From CAYOEV01 sp964403075 (GTDB lineage: Bacteria; Bacteroidota; Bacteroidia; Cytophagales; Cyclobacteriaceae): a stretch of 64,000 bases of DNA. This document shows positions 14,964 through 23,760 of the stretch, piece after piece. A program made the translations under genes and the position numbers. Positions within the stretch are counted from its first letter, which is position 1, and each line of letters starts with the position of its first letter. Location: the NCBI GenBank assembly GCA_964403075.1, contig CAYOEV010000003.1, positions 1 through 64,000 of the forward strand, written 5' to 3'. The notes beneath the pieces are model-generated. The model was not told the origin of the DNA. It worked only from the letters and a program-made list of their open reading frames with translations, and made no database searches.

Positions 14964-16727
14964 ATGTATAAATTGGATAAGCTTATCCTGAAGTCTTTCT
15001 TCGGGCCATTCGTGCTCACCACGGCTGTGGCTACTTTTGTATTGCTCATCCAATTTATGCTGAAGTATTTCGACGACTTCGTGGGGAAGGATTTGGGGGT
15101 GGCGGTGTTTACAGAACTGATTTTTTATTTCAGTCTCAACATGTTGCAGATTGCCCTGCCTTTGGGCGTATTGGTTTCCTCTCTCATGACTTTTGGCAAC
15201 CTGGGTGAGAATTTTGAGCTATCTGCCATAAAAAGCGCTGGCATCTCATTGTTAAGAGCCTTACGTCCCATTTTCTTTTTTGTCATTGCTTTATCGGTAG
15301 GGGCTTATTTCTTCAATAATTATGTAGTGCCAAAGGCCAACTTATCGGCCTACAGCCTGCTTTATGACATTAAGCACAAAAAACCAGCACTGGATCTTCG
15401 GGAAGGGGTATTCTTCAACGGTATACCGAATTACACCATCATGGCGCATAAGAAACTGCCGGATGATCAAACGTTGAAAGATGTGATCATTTATGACCAC
15501 ACCCAGGGCGGGTCTGGCAATAAGCGCGTGGTGCGTGCCGATTCCAGTCGCATGTTCCTCATCATGGACGAAAGGTATTTGAAGCTGGAACTTTATGATG
15601 GCAATTATTATAATGAGGTAGCCAATAACCGCAAGCGGGTAGAACAGTTCTCGCGTACGGAATTTAGTCGAATGGACATGGTGTTTGACTTGTCTTCCTT
15701 TGGGATGAACCGAACCGACAAAGAACTGTTTACCGCTAACCGGCAAATGATGAATATTCAGGAACTGAGTCACCATCTGGACAGTATGCGACAGGAACTA
15801 CAGGACAAGAAAGAGCTGTTTCGCCAAATTCCGAGTCGAAATTCGGTGATGACCGGGGATACAAAGAAGAGCGAGCCGGTGGTTGTTAAGGTAGAGCTGG
15901 ATGGTGCTAAAAAAGAAGCTGAGGAAAATAAAAATGAAGAGCAGAAAAAAAAAGTGGTGTCAGAGGTGGCCGCTGCGCAAGCGCTCAAGGCCAATAAAAT
16001 GGCCTCTAAAGATAGTTTGCGGCAATCAGGGCCTGATCTTGCCGCAAGGGAACAACCTGATTTTTCTGGAGATCGGGTCATCGACTTGGAAGTATTGGAG
16101 ACAGCGAGAAAAAAAGCCCTTAACAGACGTCGTTTCGTCAAACGTAAAGACGGTGAAGGTTATAAATTGGCATATTTTAAAACTGGCCAGGAATTTATAC
16201 CAGCAGATTACCTAACTCTGGATATGCAGGGGCTGGATAGTCTGATTGAAGCGGACAAGCGAAGCAAACAAGTCAATCAGGCTGCGCTGGCACAGTTACG
16301 TACCACTCGACAAAAGATGGTGCGAGAGGCCCGTGACATAGATGAACGCGCCAAAGACGCCAATAAATTTAAAGTAGAGAAATATAAGAAATACAGCCAG
16401 GCTTTTGCCTGTCTGGTGATGTTTCTAATTGGTGCGCCTTTGGGTGCGATCATCAAAAAAGGTGGATTAGGAGTGCCCACGGTCATTTCCATTTTCTTTT
16501 TTATCGCTTACTACGTTTTTATGATTCTTGGCGAAAAATGGGCCAAGGAAGGGGTGATGGATGGAATGTATTCGGTATGGATTGCAGACCTGGTGTTGCT
16601 TCCCTTTGGCCTGTTCTTTTTGCGTCAGGCCAGAATCGACGCACGGCTTTTTGAATTAGACTTCTACAATGTATGGTTCCAGCGTCTTAAAACACGTTTT
16701 TATAGGCAATCAAAAGTTGGTGGATAA
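14964..16727 (+). CDS. LptF/LptG-family lipopolysaccharide export permease
   Basis: A 587-residue YjgP/YjgQ-family inner membrane permease. Three hydrophobic segments lie within residues 15-120 and three near 475-560, bracketing a periplasmic beta-jellyroll. Together with the LptB ATPase, the family extracts LPS from the inner membrane and passes it to the Lpt bridge. An insertion of about 150 residues, rich in Lys, Glu and Ala and probably coiled coil (residues 270-440), separates the jellyroll from the last helices; long inserts are usual in Bacteroidota members. I cannot tell LptF from LptG. Confidence 0.92.
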   Translation: MYKLDKLILKSFFGPFVLTTAVATFVLLIQFMLKYFDDFVGKDLGVAVFTELIFYFSLNMLQIALPLGVLVSSLMTFGNLGENFELSAIKSAGISLLRALRPIFFFVIALSVGAYFFNNYVVPKANLSAYSLLYDIKHKKPALDLREGVFFNGIPNYTIMAHKKLPDDQTLKDVIIYDHTQGGSGNKRVVRADSSRMFLIMDERYLKLELYDGNYYNEVANNRKRVEQFSRTEFSRMDMVFDLSSFGMNRTDKELFTANRQMMNIQELSHHLDSMRQELQDKKELFRQIPSRNSVMTGDTKKSEPVVVKVELDGAKKEAEENKNEEQKKKVVSEVAAAQALKANKMASKDSLRQSGPDLAAREQPDFSGDRVIDLEVLETARKKALNRRRFVKRKDGEGYKLAYFKTGQEFIPADYLTLDMQGLDSLIEADKRSKQVNQAALAQLRTTRQKMVREARDIDERAKDANKFKVEKYKKYSQAFACLVMFLIGAPLGAIIKKGGLGVPTVISIFFFIAYYVFMILGEKWAKEGVMDGMYSVWIADLVLLPFGLFFLRQARIDARLFELDFYNVWFQRLKTRFYRQSKVGG

Positions 16728-16747
16728 TCTGAAACGCCGTACATTTG
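16717..16747 (+). promoter_or_regulatory. Bacteroidota-type promoter for rpsO
   Basis: TTG at 16717-16719 and TACATTTG at 16740-16747 match the Bacteroidota -33 (TTG) and -7 (TAnnTTTG) elements with a 20-base spacer. A short GCGCT/AGCGC hairpin follows at 16747-16763, near the predicted transcript start. Confidence 0.5.
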
Positions 16748-16788
16748 CGCTTCGCATGAGCGCAAGCGATAGATAGGATCAATAAGAT

Positions 16789-17058
16789 ATGCAATTGACA
16801 AAAGAGAAAAAGGCAGATATTTTTAAAGAACACGGAAAGGGGAAAACGGATACTGGTTCGGCGGAATCACAAATTGCACTCTTTACTGAGCGAATCAACC
16901 ATCTAACAGAGCATTTAAAGATTAACAAAAAAGATCATTCCACGCGTTTAGGTCTTTTGAGATTGGTTGGTAAGCGACGCAGGTTGTTGGATCATCTATA
17001 CAAGATCGACATCGAGCGATACCGTAGCATCATTGCTAAGCTAAAGATCAGAAAATAG
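16789..17058 (+). CDS. rpsO: 30S ribosomal protein S15
   Basis: An 89-residue S15, full length, with the family signature GSAESQIALFTERINHLTEHL and the RNA-binding stretch HSTRLGLLRLVGKRRRLLDHL. It binds 16S rRNA at the central-domain three-way junction. The gene order rpsO then pnp is widely conserved. A hairpin with a T-run follows immediately, so most transcripts probably end before pnp. Confidence 0.98.
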   Translation: MQLTKEKKADIFKEHGKGKTDTGSAESQIALFTERINHLTEHLKINKKDHSTRLGLLRLVGKRRRLLDHLYKIDIERYRSIIAKLKIRK

Positions 17059-17070
17059 GCATTTTAAGGT

Positions 17071-17100
17071 GAGGAAAATTCATTAGAATTTCCTCTTTTT
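17071..17100 (+). terminator. Terminator/attenuator between rpsO and pnp
   Basis: GAGGAAAATTC pairs with GAATTTCCTC (one bulged A, ATTA loop), followed by TTTTT at 17096-17100. It sits 13 bases after the rpsO stop. Comparable rpsO-pnp junctions in other bacteria contain a terminator or RNase-processed stem. Confidence 0.7.
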
Positions 17101-17133
17101 CATGGGTCTGTGGGCCCTTCAAATCTTACATTT

Positions 17134-19278
17134 ATGGTACCTCAAATCATTACCAAAGAGATCACCCTGTCTGATGGGCGGTCCATCACCATAGAAACAG
17201 GTAAGTTGGCCAAACAGGCTGACGGTTCAGCTGTTGTCAGAATGGGTGACTGCATGTTACTGGCAACTGTGGTCGCTAGACCAGAAGCAAGTGAAGGGGT
17301 CGACTTCCTTCCGCTCTCAGTGGATTACCAAGAAAAATTTGCAGCTTCTGGAAAAATTCCAGGGGGCTTCCTGAAGCGGGAGGGAAAACTATCTGATCAC
17401 GAAGTGTTAATCTGCCGATTGGTGGATCGCGCACTAAGACCCATGTTTCCGGACGATTTTCACGCGGACACTCAGGTCATGATTTCCCTCATCTCTTCAG
17501 ATAAAGATGTGAGGCCGGATAGTCTGGCCGCACTGGCGGCCTCTAGTGCCCTTGCGGTATCTGATATACCATTCAACGGACCTATTTCAGAGGTTAGGAT
17601 CATTAAATTGGGCGATAATTACATTGTAAATCCCTCCAAGGCGCAAAGCGATGAAGCGGTACTCGACCTGATCGTGGCGGGTGACCTTAACAATATTTTG
17701 ATGGTGGAGGGCGAAATGAAAGAAGTGCAGGAAAGAGAAATGCTGGAGGCACTGAAATTGGCCCATCAGGATATCAAGTTGCAGTGTCAGGCACAGGTTG
17801 TACTCATGAAAGAGGTGGGCAAGGAAGAAAAGCGGACGTACGATCATGAACCGAAAGACGAATCGCTGTACGACGCCATCAAAAAGGCTTGTTACGACCA
17901 ACTTTACAAAGTGGCTGCTCAAGGCATTGCGGATAAGAAAAAGAGAAAGGAATTGTTTGGTGCGGTCAGCGAAGAGTTTCTAGCCAATTACACGGAAGAG
18001 GAATTGGAAGCGCTCAACATGTTTCTTTACAAAAAATATTTCCACGATATAGAGAAAGAAGCGGTAAGAAATGCAGTATTGGATTCGAAACAGCGATTAG
18101 ATGGTCGTCAAACGGATGAAATAAGGCCCATTTGGTCAGAGATTAACTACCTACCCACTGCCCATGGATCGGCGATTTTCACGCGTGGCGAAACGCAATC
18201 ATTGACGAGCGTTACATTGGGATCGAAGATGGACGAGCAGATGATTGATGGAGCCACTCTTTCTGGATATAGCAAATTTATACTTCATTACAACTTCCCG
18301 GGTTTCTCTACTGGTGAGGTAAAGCCAAACCGTGGACCTGGCAGAAGAGAAGTTGGACACGGTAATCTGGCCATGCGTGCACTGAAGCCGATGATTCCGC
18401 AGGACGAATTTCCTTATACCATTCGAATCGTTTCCGACATTTTAGAATCCAATGGCTCTTCTTCCATGGCTACTGTCTGCGCGGGTTGTCTCGCACTGAT
18501 GGATGCGGGTATTCCATTGAAAAACATGGTCTCTGGCATTGCAATGGGGATGATCTCTGATGCTAAAACTGGTCGGTATGCCATCCTCTCAGATATATTG
18601 GGCGATGAGGACCATTTGGGAGACATGGACTTTAAAGTGACTGGCACTAAGGATGGCATTACCGCTTGCCAAATGGATATCAAGGTAGATGGCCTGTCTT
18701 TCGAAGTGCTGGCTGAGGCCTTGGAACAGGCCAAAGCTGGGCGTTTGCATATTTTGGGCAAGATGAGTGAAACCATCAACCAGCCCCGACAGGAGATGAA
18801 GCCGAATGCGCCCCGTATTGTTTCGTTTGTGGTCGATCGTGAATTCATCGGCGCCATCATCGGCCCGGGGGGAAAGGTGATCCAGGAATTGCAACGAGAA
18901 ACTGAAACCACCATCACTATTGAGGAAACTGAGAAAGGTGGCGAGGTGACCATTTTCTCCAGTAATCAGGAAGGTATGGACAAAGCCAGGAAAGTGATTG
19001 ATGGTATCACTGCTACACCGGATGTAGGTGAAGTCTATGATGGTAAAGTAAAAGCCATCCAGCCGTACGGCGCATTTGTAGAGTTCATGCCAGGTAAAGA
19101 GGGGTTGCTCCATATTTCAGAAATTAAATGGGAACGTGTAGAAAAGATGGATGGCTTGATGGAAGAAGGAGAAGACATCAAAGTAAAGTTGATCGGTATC
19201 GATCAGCGTTCTGGTAAGTACAGACTTTCTCGAAAAGTTTTATTACCCAAACCTGAAAAAACAGACAAAGCTGAGTAA
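17134..19278 (+). CDS. pnp: Polyribonucleotide nucleotidyltransferase (PNPase)
   Basis: A 714-residue 3'-5' phosphorolytic exoribonuclease. Two RNase PH-like domains occupy about residues 10-220 and 310-545, with FSTGEVKPNRGPGRREVGHG in the second; they are followed by a KH domain (GAIIGPGGKVIQELQ, about 570) and an S1 domain (GEVYDGKVKAIQPYGAFVEF, about 630-700). I use the ATG at 17134, which gives MVPQIITKE; an in-frame GTG at 17110 would add eight residues lying close to the terminator hairpin. It degrades mRNA in the cytoplasm. Confidence 0.98.
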   Translation: MVPQIITKEITLSDGRSITIETGKLAKQADGSAVVRMGDCMLLATVVARPEASEGVDFLPLSVDYQEKFAASGKIPGGFLKREGKLSDHEVLICRLVDRALRPMFPDDFHADTQVMISLISSDKDVRPDSLAALAASSALAVSDIPFNGPISEVRIIKLGDNYIVNPSKAQSDEAVLDLIVAGDLNNILMVEGEMKEVQEREMLEALKLAHQDIKLQCQAQVVLMKEVGKEEKRTYDHEPKDESLYDAIKKACYDQLYKVAAQGIADKKKRKELFGAVSEEFLANYTEEELEALNMFLYKKYFHDIEKEAVRNAVLDSKQRLDGRQTDEIRPIWSEINYLPTAHGSAIFTRGETQSLTSVTLGSKMDEQMIDGATLSGYSKFILHYNFPGFSTGEVKPNRGPGRREVGHGNLAMRALKPMIPQDEFPYTIRIVSDILESNGSSSMATVCAGCLALMDAGIPLKNMVSGIAMGMISDAKTGRYAILSDILGDEDHLGDMDFKVTGTKDGITACQMDIKVDGLSFEVLAEALEQAKAGRLHILGKMSETINQPRQEMKPNAPRIVSFVVDREFIGAIIGPGGKVIQELQRETETTITIEETEKGGEVTIFSSNQEGMDKARKVIDGITATPDVGEVYDGKVKAIQPYGAFVEFMPGKEGLLHISEIKWERVEKMDGLMEEGEDIKVKLIGIDQRSGKYRLSRKVLLPKPEKTDKAE

Positions 19279-19282
19279 TTTT

Positions 19283-19339
19283 AGTGGTGAGGTGCTTGCT
19301 CAATATTGATTCATTGAGCGAACAGATTCTTTCGCCACT
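19283..19339 (+). promoter_or_regulatory. Structured leader immediately before rpoD
   Basis: AGTGGTGA (19283-19290) can pair with TCGCCACT (19332-19339), eight pairs including one G-T, placing the rpoD ATG directly at the base of the stem. Inside it GCTCAAT (19298-19304) pairs exactly with ATTGAGC (19313-19319). The whole pnp-rpoD gap is therefore a nested stem, possibly controlling translation or processing. Confidence 0.45.
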
Positions 19340-20203
19340 ATGAAACAACTCAAAATCGCTAAACAGATTACGAATCGGGAGAGTGAATCTCTCGAGAGAT
19401 ACTTGCAGGAAATTGCAAGGGTGGACCTGATCCAGGCCGAAGACGAAGTCATTCTGTCCAGGCGCATCAAAGAGGGAGATGAGGTGGCGCTTGAGAAAAT
19501 GGTGAAAGCCAATCTCAGATTTGTGGTTTCTGTCGCTAAGCAATACCAGCATCAAGGGCTTAGCTTGAGCGACTTAATTAGCGAAGGTAATTTGGGTTTA
19601 ATCAAAGCAGCCCAGCGTTTTGATGAAACGCGAGGATTCAAATTTATTTCTTATGCGGTTTGGTGGATTCGTCAATCTATTCTTCAGTCGTTGGCGGAGC
19701 ATGCACGTATCGTTCGATTGCCACTGAATCGAATAGGGACCATTCGAAAGATTACACGTGCTTTTGCGGACCTGGAACAAAAATATGAGCGTGAGCCTAC
19801 GCCTGCTGAGGTAGCTGAGTCTTTGGAGATGACACCCCAAGAAATACAACAGGCCCTATCAACCGCACATCGTTCCATTTCCATGGATGCACCCTTTGTG
19901 CAAGGAGAGGAACACAGCATGATTGACGTGCTGGAAGACGAAACCATGGTGCATCCGGAGGAGAAATTATTTGAACAATCGTTAAGGTTTGAAGTGGATC
20001 GTGTACTAAATACATTGACACAAAGGGAACGGGAGGTCATTGTCCATTATTTCGGTTTACGTGATGCCCAAGCGCTTACCCTGGAAGAAATTGGGCAGCA
20101 CATGGGGCTCACCCGTGAGCGCGTTCGTCAGATCAAAGAGAAAGCGGTCAGGAGATTGCGACATAGTAACAGGAATCGACCGCTTAAATCTTACATGGAG
20201 TAG
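19340..20203 (+). CDS. rpoD: Primary sigma factor, RpoD/SigA family
   Basis: A 287-residue housekeeping sigma factor. Region 1.2 (LERYLQEIAR), region 2 (NLRFVVSVAKQY, GNLGLIKAAQRFD, FKFISYAVWWIRQSI), region 3 and region 4 with its HTH (LTLEEIGQHMGLTRERVRQIKEKAVRRLR) are present in order; the last is split here only for description. The acidic N-terminal region 1.1 is absent, as in the Bacteroidota sigma factor that reads TTG/TAnnTTTG promoters. The leader upstream is highly structured. The order rpsO-pnp-rpoD is common in the phylum. Confidence 0.97.
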   Translation: MKQLKIAKQITNRESESLERYLQEIARVDLIQAEDEVILSRRIKEGDEVALEKMVKANLRFVVSVAKQYQHQGLSLSDLISEGNLGLIKAAQRFDETRGFKFISYAVWWIRQSILQSLAEHARIVRLPLNRIGTIRKITRAFADLEQKYEREPTPAEVAESLEMTPQEIQQALSTAHRSISMDAPFVQGEEHSMIDVLEDETMVHPEEKLFEQSLRFEVDRVLNTLTQREREVIVHYFGLRDAQALTLEEIGQHMGLTRERVRQIKEKAVRRLRHSNRNRPLKSYME

Positions 20204-20296
20204 CCAAAATGACATATTCCATGTATAAAAAAGTGTAACCGTAACCCTGGAATTAAATTTGATGTTGAGTGTCTAAGAATTATTAAAGAATCAAGC

Positions 20297-21262
20297 ATGG
20301 CTAATGAAAGAATAAAATTACTAATCATAGGTTCAGGGCCAGCCGGATATACGGCGGCTATTTATGCCGCTCGTGCAGGAATGAATCCGGTGCTCTACCA
20401 GGGTGGACAGCCTGGCGGGCAACTGACCATTACTACAGATGTTGAAAATTATCCGGGGTATCCCGACGGGATCATGGGACCTCAAATGATGGTAGATTTC
20501 CAAAAGCAAGCCGAACGATTTGGCACAGACATTCGATACGGCATGGTGACAGGTGTGGATTTTTCTGGCTGGCCGCACAAAGTAACCGTCGACGAAAAGA
20601 CAACCGTGGAAGCGGAAGCTGTGATCATCTCAACTGGTGCTTCTGCCAAATGGCTGGGTCTGGAAAGTGAAGAAAGATTAAATGGCAGGGGCGTTTCTGC
20701 TTGCGCGGTTTGCGATGGATTCTTTTTCAAGGGTTTGGAAGTAGCCATCGTAGGAGCTGGTGATACGGCAGCTGAGGAAGCAAGTTATCTTTCGAAGATC
20801 ACCAAGAAGGTACACATGCTGGTGCGCAGGGATGAGATGCGTGCCTCTAAAATCATGCAACAACGTGTGAAGAATGCACCCAACATTGAAATACATTGGA
20901 ATACCGAAACAGTTGAGATATTGGGAGATGAGGAAGTAACCGGGGTGAAAGTAAAAAGCACCACAACAGGAGAAGAAAGCGTAATCCCTATACAGGGCTT
21001 CTTTGTGGCCATCGGTCATCAGCCCAATACGGATATTTTCAAGGATTACCTCAACATGGATGCATCGGGTTACATCAAAACTATTCCGGGTACCTCTAAA
21101 ACAAATATTCCAGGTGTATTTGCCACTGGGGATGCACAGGACAAGGTATACCGCCAGGCCGTGACTGCAGCGGGCTCTGGTTGTATGGGTGCCCTGGACG
21201 CCGAGAAATTTATTGCCGAAAAAGAAGTGGAATTAGCAGAAGTGCAATTGGCTGAGTCGTAA
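20297..21262 (+). CDS. trxB: Thioredoxin-disulfide reductase
   Basis: A 321-residue flavoprotein. FAD-binding GSGPAGYTAAIYAARAG lies at the N-terminus, the redox pair is Cys136-Ala-Val-Cys139, the NADPH site is GAGDTAAEEASYL, and the C-terminal FAD motif is GVFATGDAQD. It uses NADPH to reduce thioredoxin in the cytoplasm, which in turn serves enzymes such as the Bcp peroxiredoxin further along. A TAAATTTG element at 20254-20261 could be its -7 promoter box, though no clear -33 TTG precedes it. Confidence 0.97.
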   Translation: MANERIKLLIIGSGPAGYTAAIYAARAGMNPVLYQGGQPGGQLTITTDVENYPGYPDGIMGPQMMVDFQKQAERFGTDIRYGMVTGVDFSGWPHKVTVDEKTTVEAEAVIISTGASAKWLGLESEERLNGRGVSACAVCDGFFFKGLEVAIVGAGDTAAEEASYLSKITKKVHMLVRRDEMRASKIMQQRVKNAPNIEIHWNTETVEILGDEEVTGVKVKSTTTGEESVIPIQGFFVAIGHQPNTDIFKDYLNMDASGYIKTIPGTSKTNIPGVFATGDAQDKVYRQAVTAAGSGCMGALDAEKFIAEKEVELAEVQLAES

Positions 21263-21699
21263 AGCGTCCACAAAAAAGCTCGTTACGTGGTATTTTGAAT
21301 GGAAATAGTCGCTCCTGCCGGACGATTGTATGCTTCAATGCGTGCATCTGATGGGACACGCTGGCTGTTTTTCCTTAATCGTCTCGAATAGGTGCTAAAA
21401 GTGGTGCGCTTGTTAAATAACGAGAAGCGTCTGCTCAAGAAATTATACCATTGCCATGAGGATGAAGTTCACCAATATTTGGTCGTCTTGTCTTCCATAT
21501 TAAGAATGAGGCAATCTGCTTTCCATCGGAGAAAAATAATTCTATGGAAGGCTCACAGTTTCGGTGCTAAAGCTACGATTTAGGATGTACTTTATAAATG
21601 GAATGATGAATCAAGGGACTTGAGGAGTTCTCGAAGATTATTAAAAGTGTACCCGGCTATTTCATTCAAATACGAGAGGTACCGCATGCGCGAAGTGCA
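21263..21699. other. 437-base region without a convincing gene
   Basis: Lies between trxB and the convergent lipoprotein gene. A GTG-started frame of 63 codons (21392-21583) has a faint likeness to the first helices of an ECF sigma factor but no recognisable completion. No terminator hairpin, tRNA or repeat was found. It may hold decayed coding DNA. Confidence 0.4.
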
Positions 21700-22896
21700 C
21701 TACCGTAACGCGTTCAGTTCATCTGACGAAAGCTTAATTAAACAAATTCTTGCAAAACGTCCGGCTACATAGGTGGTGCCGGTGACTATTAAACCACCGT
21801 CATCCGTAGCTGCAAAACTGCTCAACTCGAAGGGGTTAGAAAAGCCCAGGTATTTGGTACCTCTCAACTCTCCGGTTATCTGATCGTACCCCATCAGTAT
21901 AATTTGACCACTCAGGGTGTGGCTGCCATAAACAGAAATCCTTTCACCTTTGATGTCTATGGATTTCACAGTTACCGGCGCATCCGGAACTAGCTCGGGA
22001 AATCCATTGCCTTGTAACTCAGTCAGTGAGGAAAGGCCGTTTGTGTTGATGTTGGCCATCGGCACGATAAAATTGTCACCAAAATCAAAAATGGAGACGG
22101 CAAAGTTGTTTGCACCCAAATCGGTGATTCCGCTCAATCCGCCATCATCCTGTTGACCTTGTGCTAGTCCGTTGACTCCTCCTGCGAGGTTGGTAAATAC
22201 CAGGGAGAGCGTGAAATTATAGAACCCGTTGAAGTAGTACAGTCCACTTTCAGTTTGTCCGGACAAGAAAGGCAGCTGCTTACCGGTGCGATTGAAATGC
22301 TCAATGATTGGCACTTCGGTGTCTGGTCCTGCACCAATACTGAAGGTTTGGTTACCTGTAACATTGCCCATGACACTGACCGTAGAAAGCACCGTGTTTT
22401 TATCGTCGTTGTTGAAGCTTTGCAAGATGATTTCCGTGCTGTCGCTATTCACCGAAGCATGTAATGGGTAAGTAAGTCCACCAATTCCTATCGGGTCTAG
22501 TACCTGCCCGGTTTCCCGAATTTGAAATAGCTCTGCCTGCAAGCTCGTTGCATTCATGCCAATGAAGTACAAACTATCATCTATTTCCAAAATCTGGCTT
22601 ACGGCGTGCACATGGTCACTGCTGAGCGCTGTTTCCCTTTCAAAATTTCCCTGTGAATCGACCTTTAAAACATATATCCCCCAAAAGTTACTGTCGTCAA
22701 TTCGACGGGCACTGAGTACTACATAGCCGCCATCATTGGTTTGTCTTACATCTAATGGAGAAAAGGCTGCGCTGAATTCGTTTTGATCGTAGATTTTCAG
22801 GAAGGAGTCGTTAGGACCCACTTCGTTGTCGGCAATGTCGCAGGTGGTTAGTAAAACCACCATTACCAGCCATAAGATGTTGTACAGTGCTTTCAT
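21700..22896 (-). CDS. Lipoprotein, probable beta-propeller
   Basis: A 398-residue lipoprotein with a type II signal ending in the lipobox LLTTC (Cys19). The mature part repeats short blade-like units (DGGYVVLSARRIDD, DGGLSGITDLG, DGGLIVTGTTY), as in Bacteroidota proteins with repeated DGGY/DGGF motifs, which probably fold as a beta-propeller. It is the last gene of a four-gene reverse-strand unit after DUF1800, DUF1501 and a PorT-like barrel, with 2 bases to the preceding stop. Function unknown; surface or periplasmic anchoring is expected. Confidence 0.75.
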   Translation of the reverse strand: MKALYNILWLVMVVLLTTCDIADNEVGPNDSFLKIYDQNEFSAAFSPLDVRQTNDGGYVVLSARRIDDSNFWGIYVLKVDSQGNFERETALSSDHVHAVSQILEIDDSLYFIGMNATSLQAELFQIRETGQVLDPIGIGGLTYPLHASVNSDSTEIILQSFNNDDKNTVLSTVSVMGNVTGNQTFSIGAGPDTEVPIIEHFNRTGKQLPFLSGQTESGLYYFNGFYNFTLSLVFTNLAGGVNGLAQGQQDDGGLSGITDLGANNFAVSIFDFGDNFIVPMANINTNGLSSLTELQGNGFPELVPDAPVTVKSIDIKGERISVYGSHTLSGQIILMGYDQITGELRGTKYLGFSNPFELSSFAATDDGGLIVTGTTYVAGRFARICLIKLSSDELNALR

Positions 22897-22898
22897 GC

Positions 22899-23759
22899 TC
22901 AGTTGATTGCGGTTCCACTAGACAGGTAACGTAGTGGGAATAAAATGCCTAAGTTCAGGGTGATGTTGCGCAACTCCAGATCATCCAGCGCGTCCCCTAT
23001 GCCAGCCAGTTCGTTGGAAGAAAATCTGTTTTTAACATTGGTCAGGTTATTTAAGCCATGCCGGTAGGTGAGATCCAATAGTACCCGAATATTGGCAATG
23101 TCATAACTGGCACCTACGCCTCCTGCCAGCCCAATGGAGGATTTCGTAAATAGGTCCCGGGCACCAATTATTTTTGTTTCCGCCTCAAATGGTCCGGCAT
23201 CCCCAGATGCGAAATCGGTACCGGTGATGACCACTTCCTTGTTTGCATCGATGAGTGTGGCGTAGTAGGCACCAACCTGAACGAATGGCCTGATTTTACC
23301 GGTAGTTATGTCGTACTTAACAAACAAGGGGATTTCTATGTAGTCCAATTCGTGCGTCTGGTCGTACTGTAATTCCAGACTGTTATCTGGGTTGTCAGGA
23401 TCTTCCCAAAGGAAATCGTTGCTGTAGGAAAAGGTTTGTCGCCTGAAATTGGGTTGTATGCTAAACGAAAAACCTCGATGATAAAACGTGACATCAAGAC
23501 CTGCACCCCCAGCGATTTTTTGAAAATCCTCGTATTCTTTCTCACCCGCCTCGTAGTTCACAGGACTAAAACCAGAATAGCGGGTGACGGGATCGTAGGC
23601 AGACAGATTGGCTCCGGCCCTGAATCCCAGCCACCACTGTGTCTGGAGAAACTGTTTGGTTCTGTCCGCATAACTTGTTGCTCTGCGTCCTGGCTGAGCA
23701 AAGGTGCTGATGGTGATCAGTAAAAAAAAACCTACCCATAGCACCTGACGTCGTGACAT
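22899..23759 (-). CDS. PorT-family outer membrane beta-barrel protein
   Basis: A 286-residue protein with a signal peptide (cleavage near TFA-Q, about residue 21). The mature sequence shows typical PorT-like strands: WLGFRAGANLSAY, then FSIQPNFRRQTF, ELDYIEIPLFVKYDI, RPFVQVGAYYA and IGLAGGVGASYDIANIRV. Such eight-stranded barrels are common; PorT itself belongs to the type IX secretion system, but most paralogues have no proven role. It lies one base after the T9SS-tagged DUF1501 gene. Confidence 0.85.
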   Translation of the reverse strand: MSRRQVLWVGFFLLITISTFAQPGRRATSYADRTKQFLQTQWWLGFRAGANLSAYDPVTRYSGFSPVNYEAGEKEYEDFQKIAGGAGLDVTFYHRGFSFSIQPNFRRQTFSYSNDFLWEDPDNPDNSLELQYDQTHELDYIEIPLFVKYDITTGKIRPFVQVGAYYATLIDANKEVVITGTDFASGDAGPFEAETKIIGARDLFTKSSIGLAGGVGASYDIANIRVLLDLTYRHGLNNLTNVKNRFSSNELAGIGDALDDLELRNITLNLGILFPLRYLSSGTAIN

Positions 23760-23760
23760 G

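Noticed and set aside
20254..20261. TAAATTTG as a complete trxB promoter
   Set aside because: The -7 element matches but no TTG lies at the expected -33 distance, so it was kept only as a remark in the trxB entry.
21392..21583. GTG-started 63-codon frame resembling an ECF sigma factor start
   Set aside because: Only the first helices look similar, no region 2.4 or 4 follows in any frame, and there is no coupling to neighbours.
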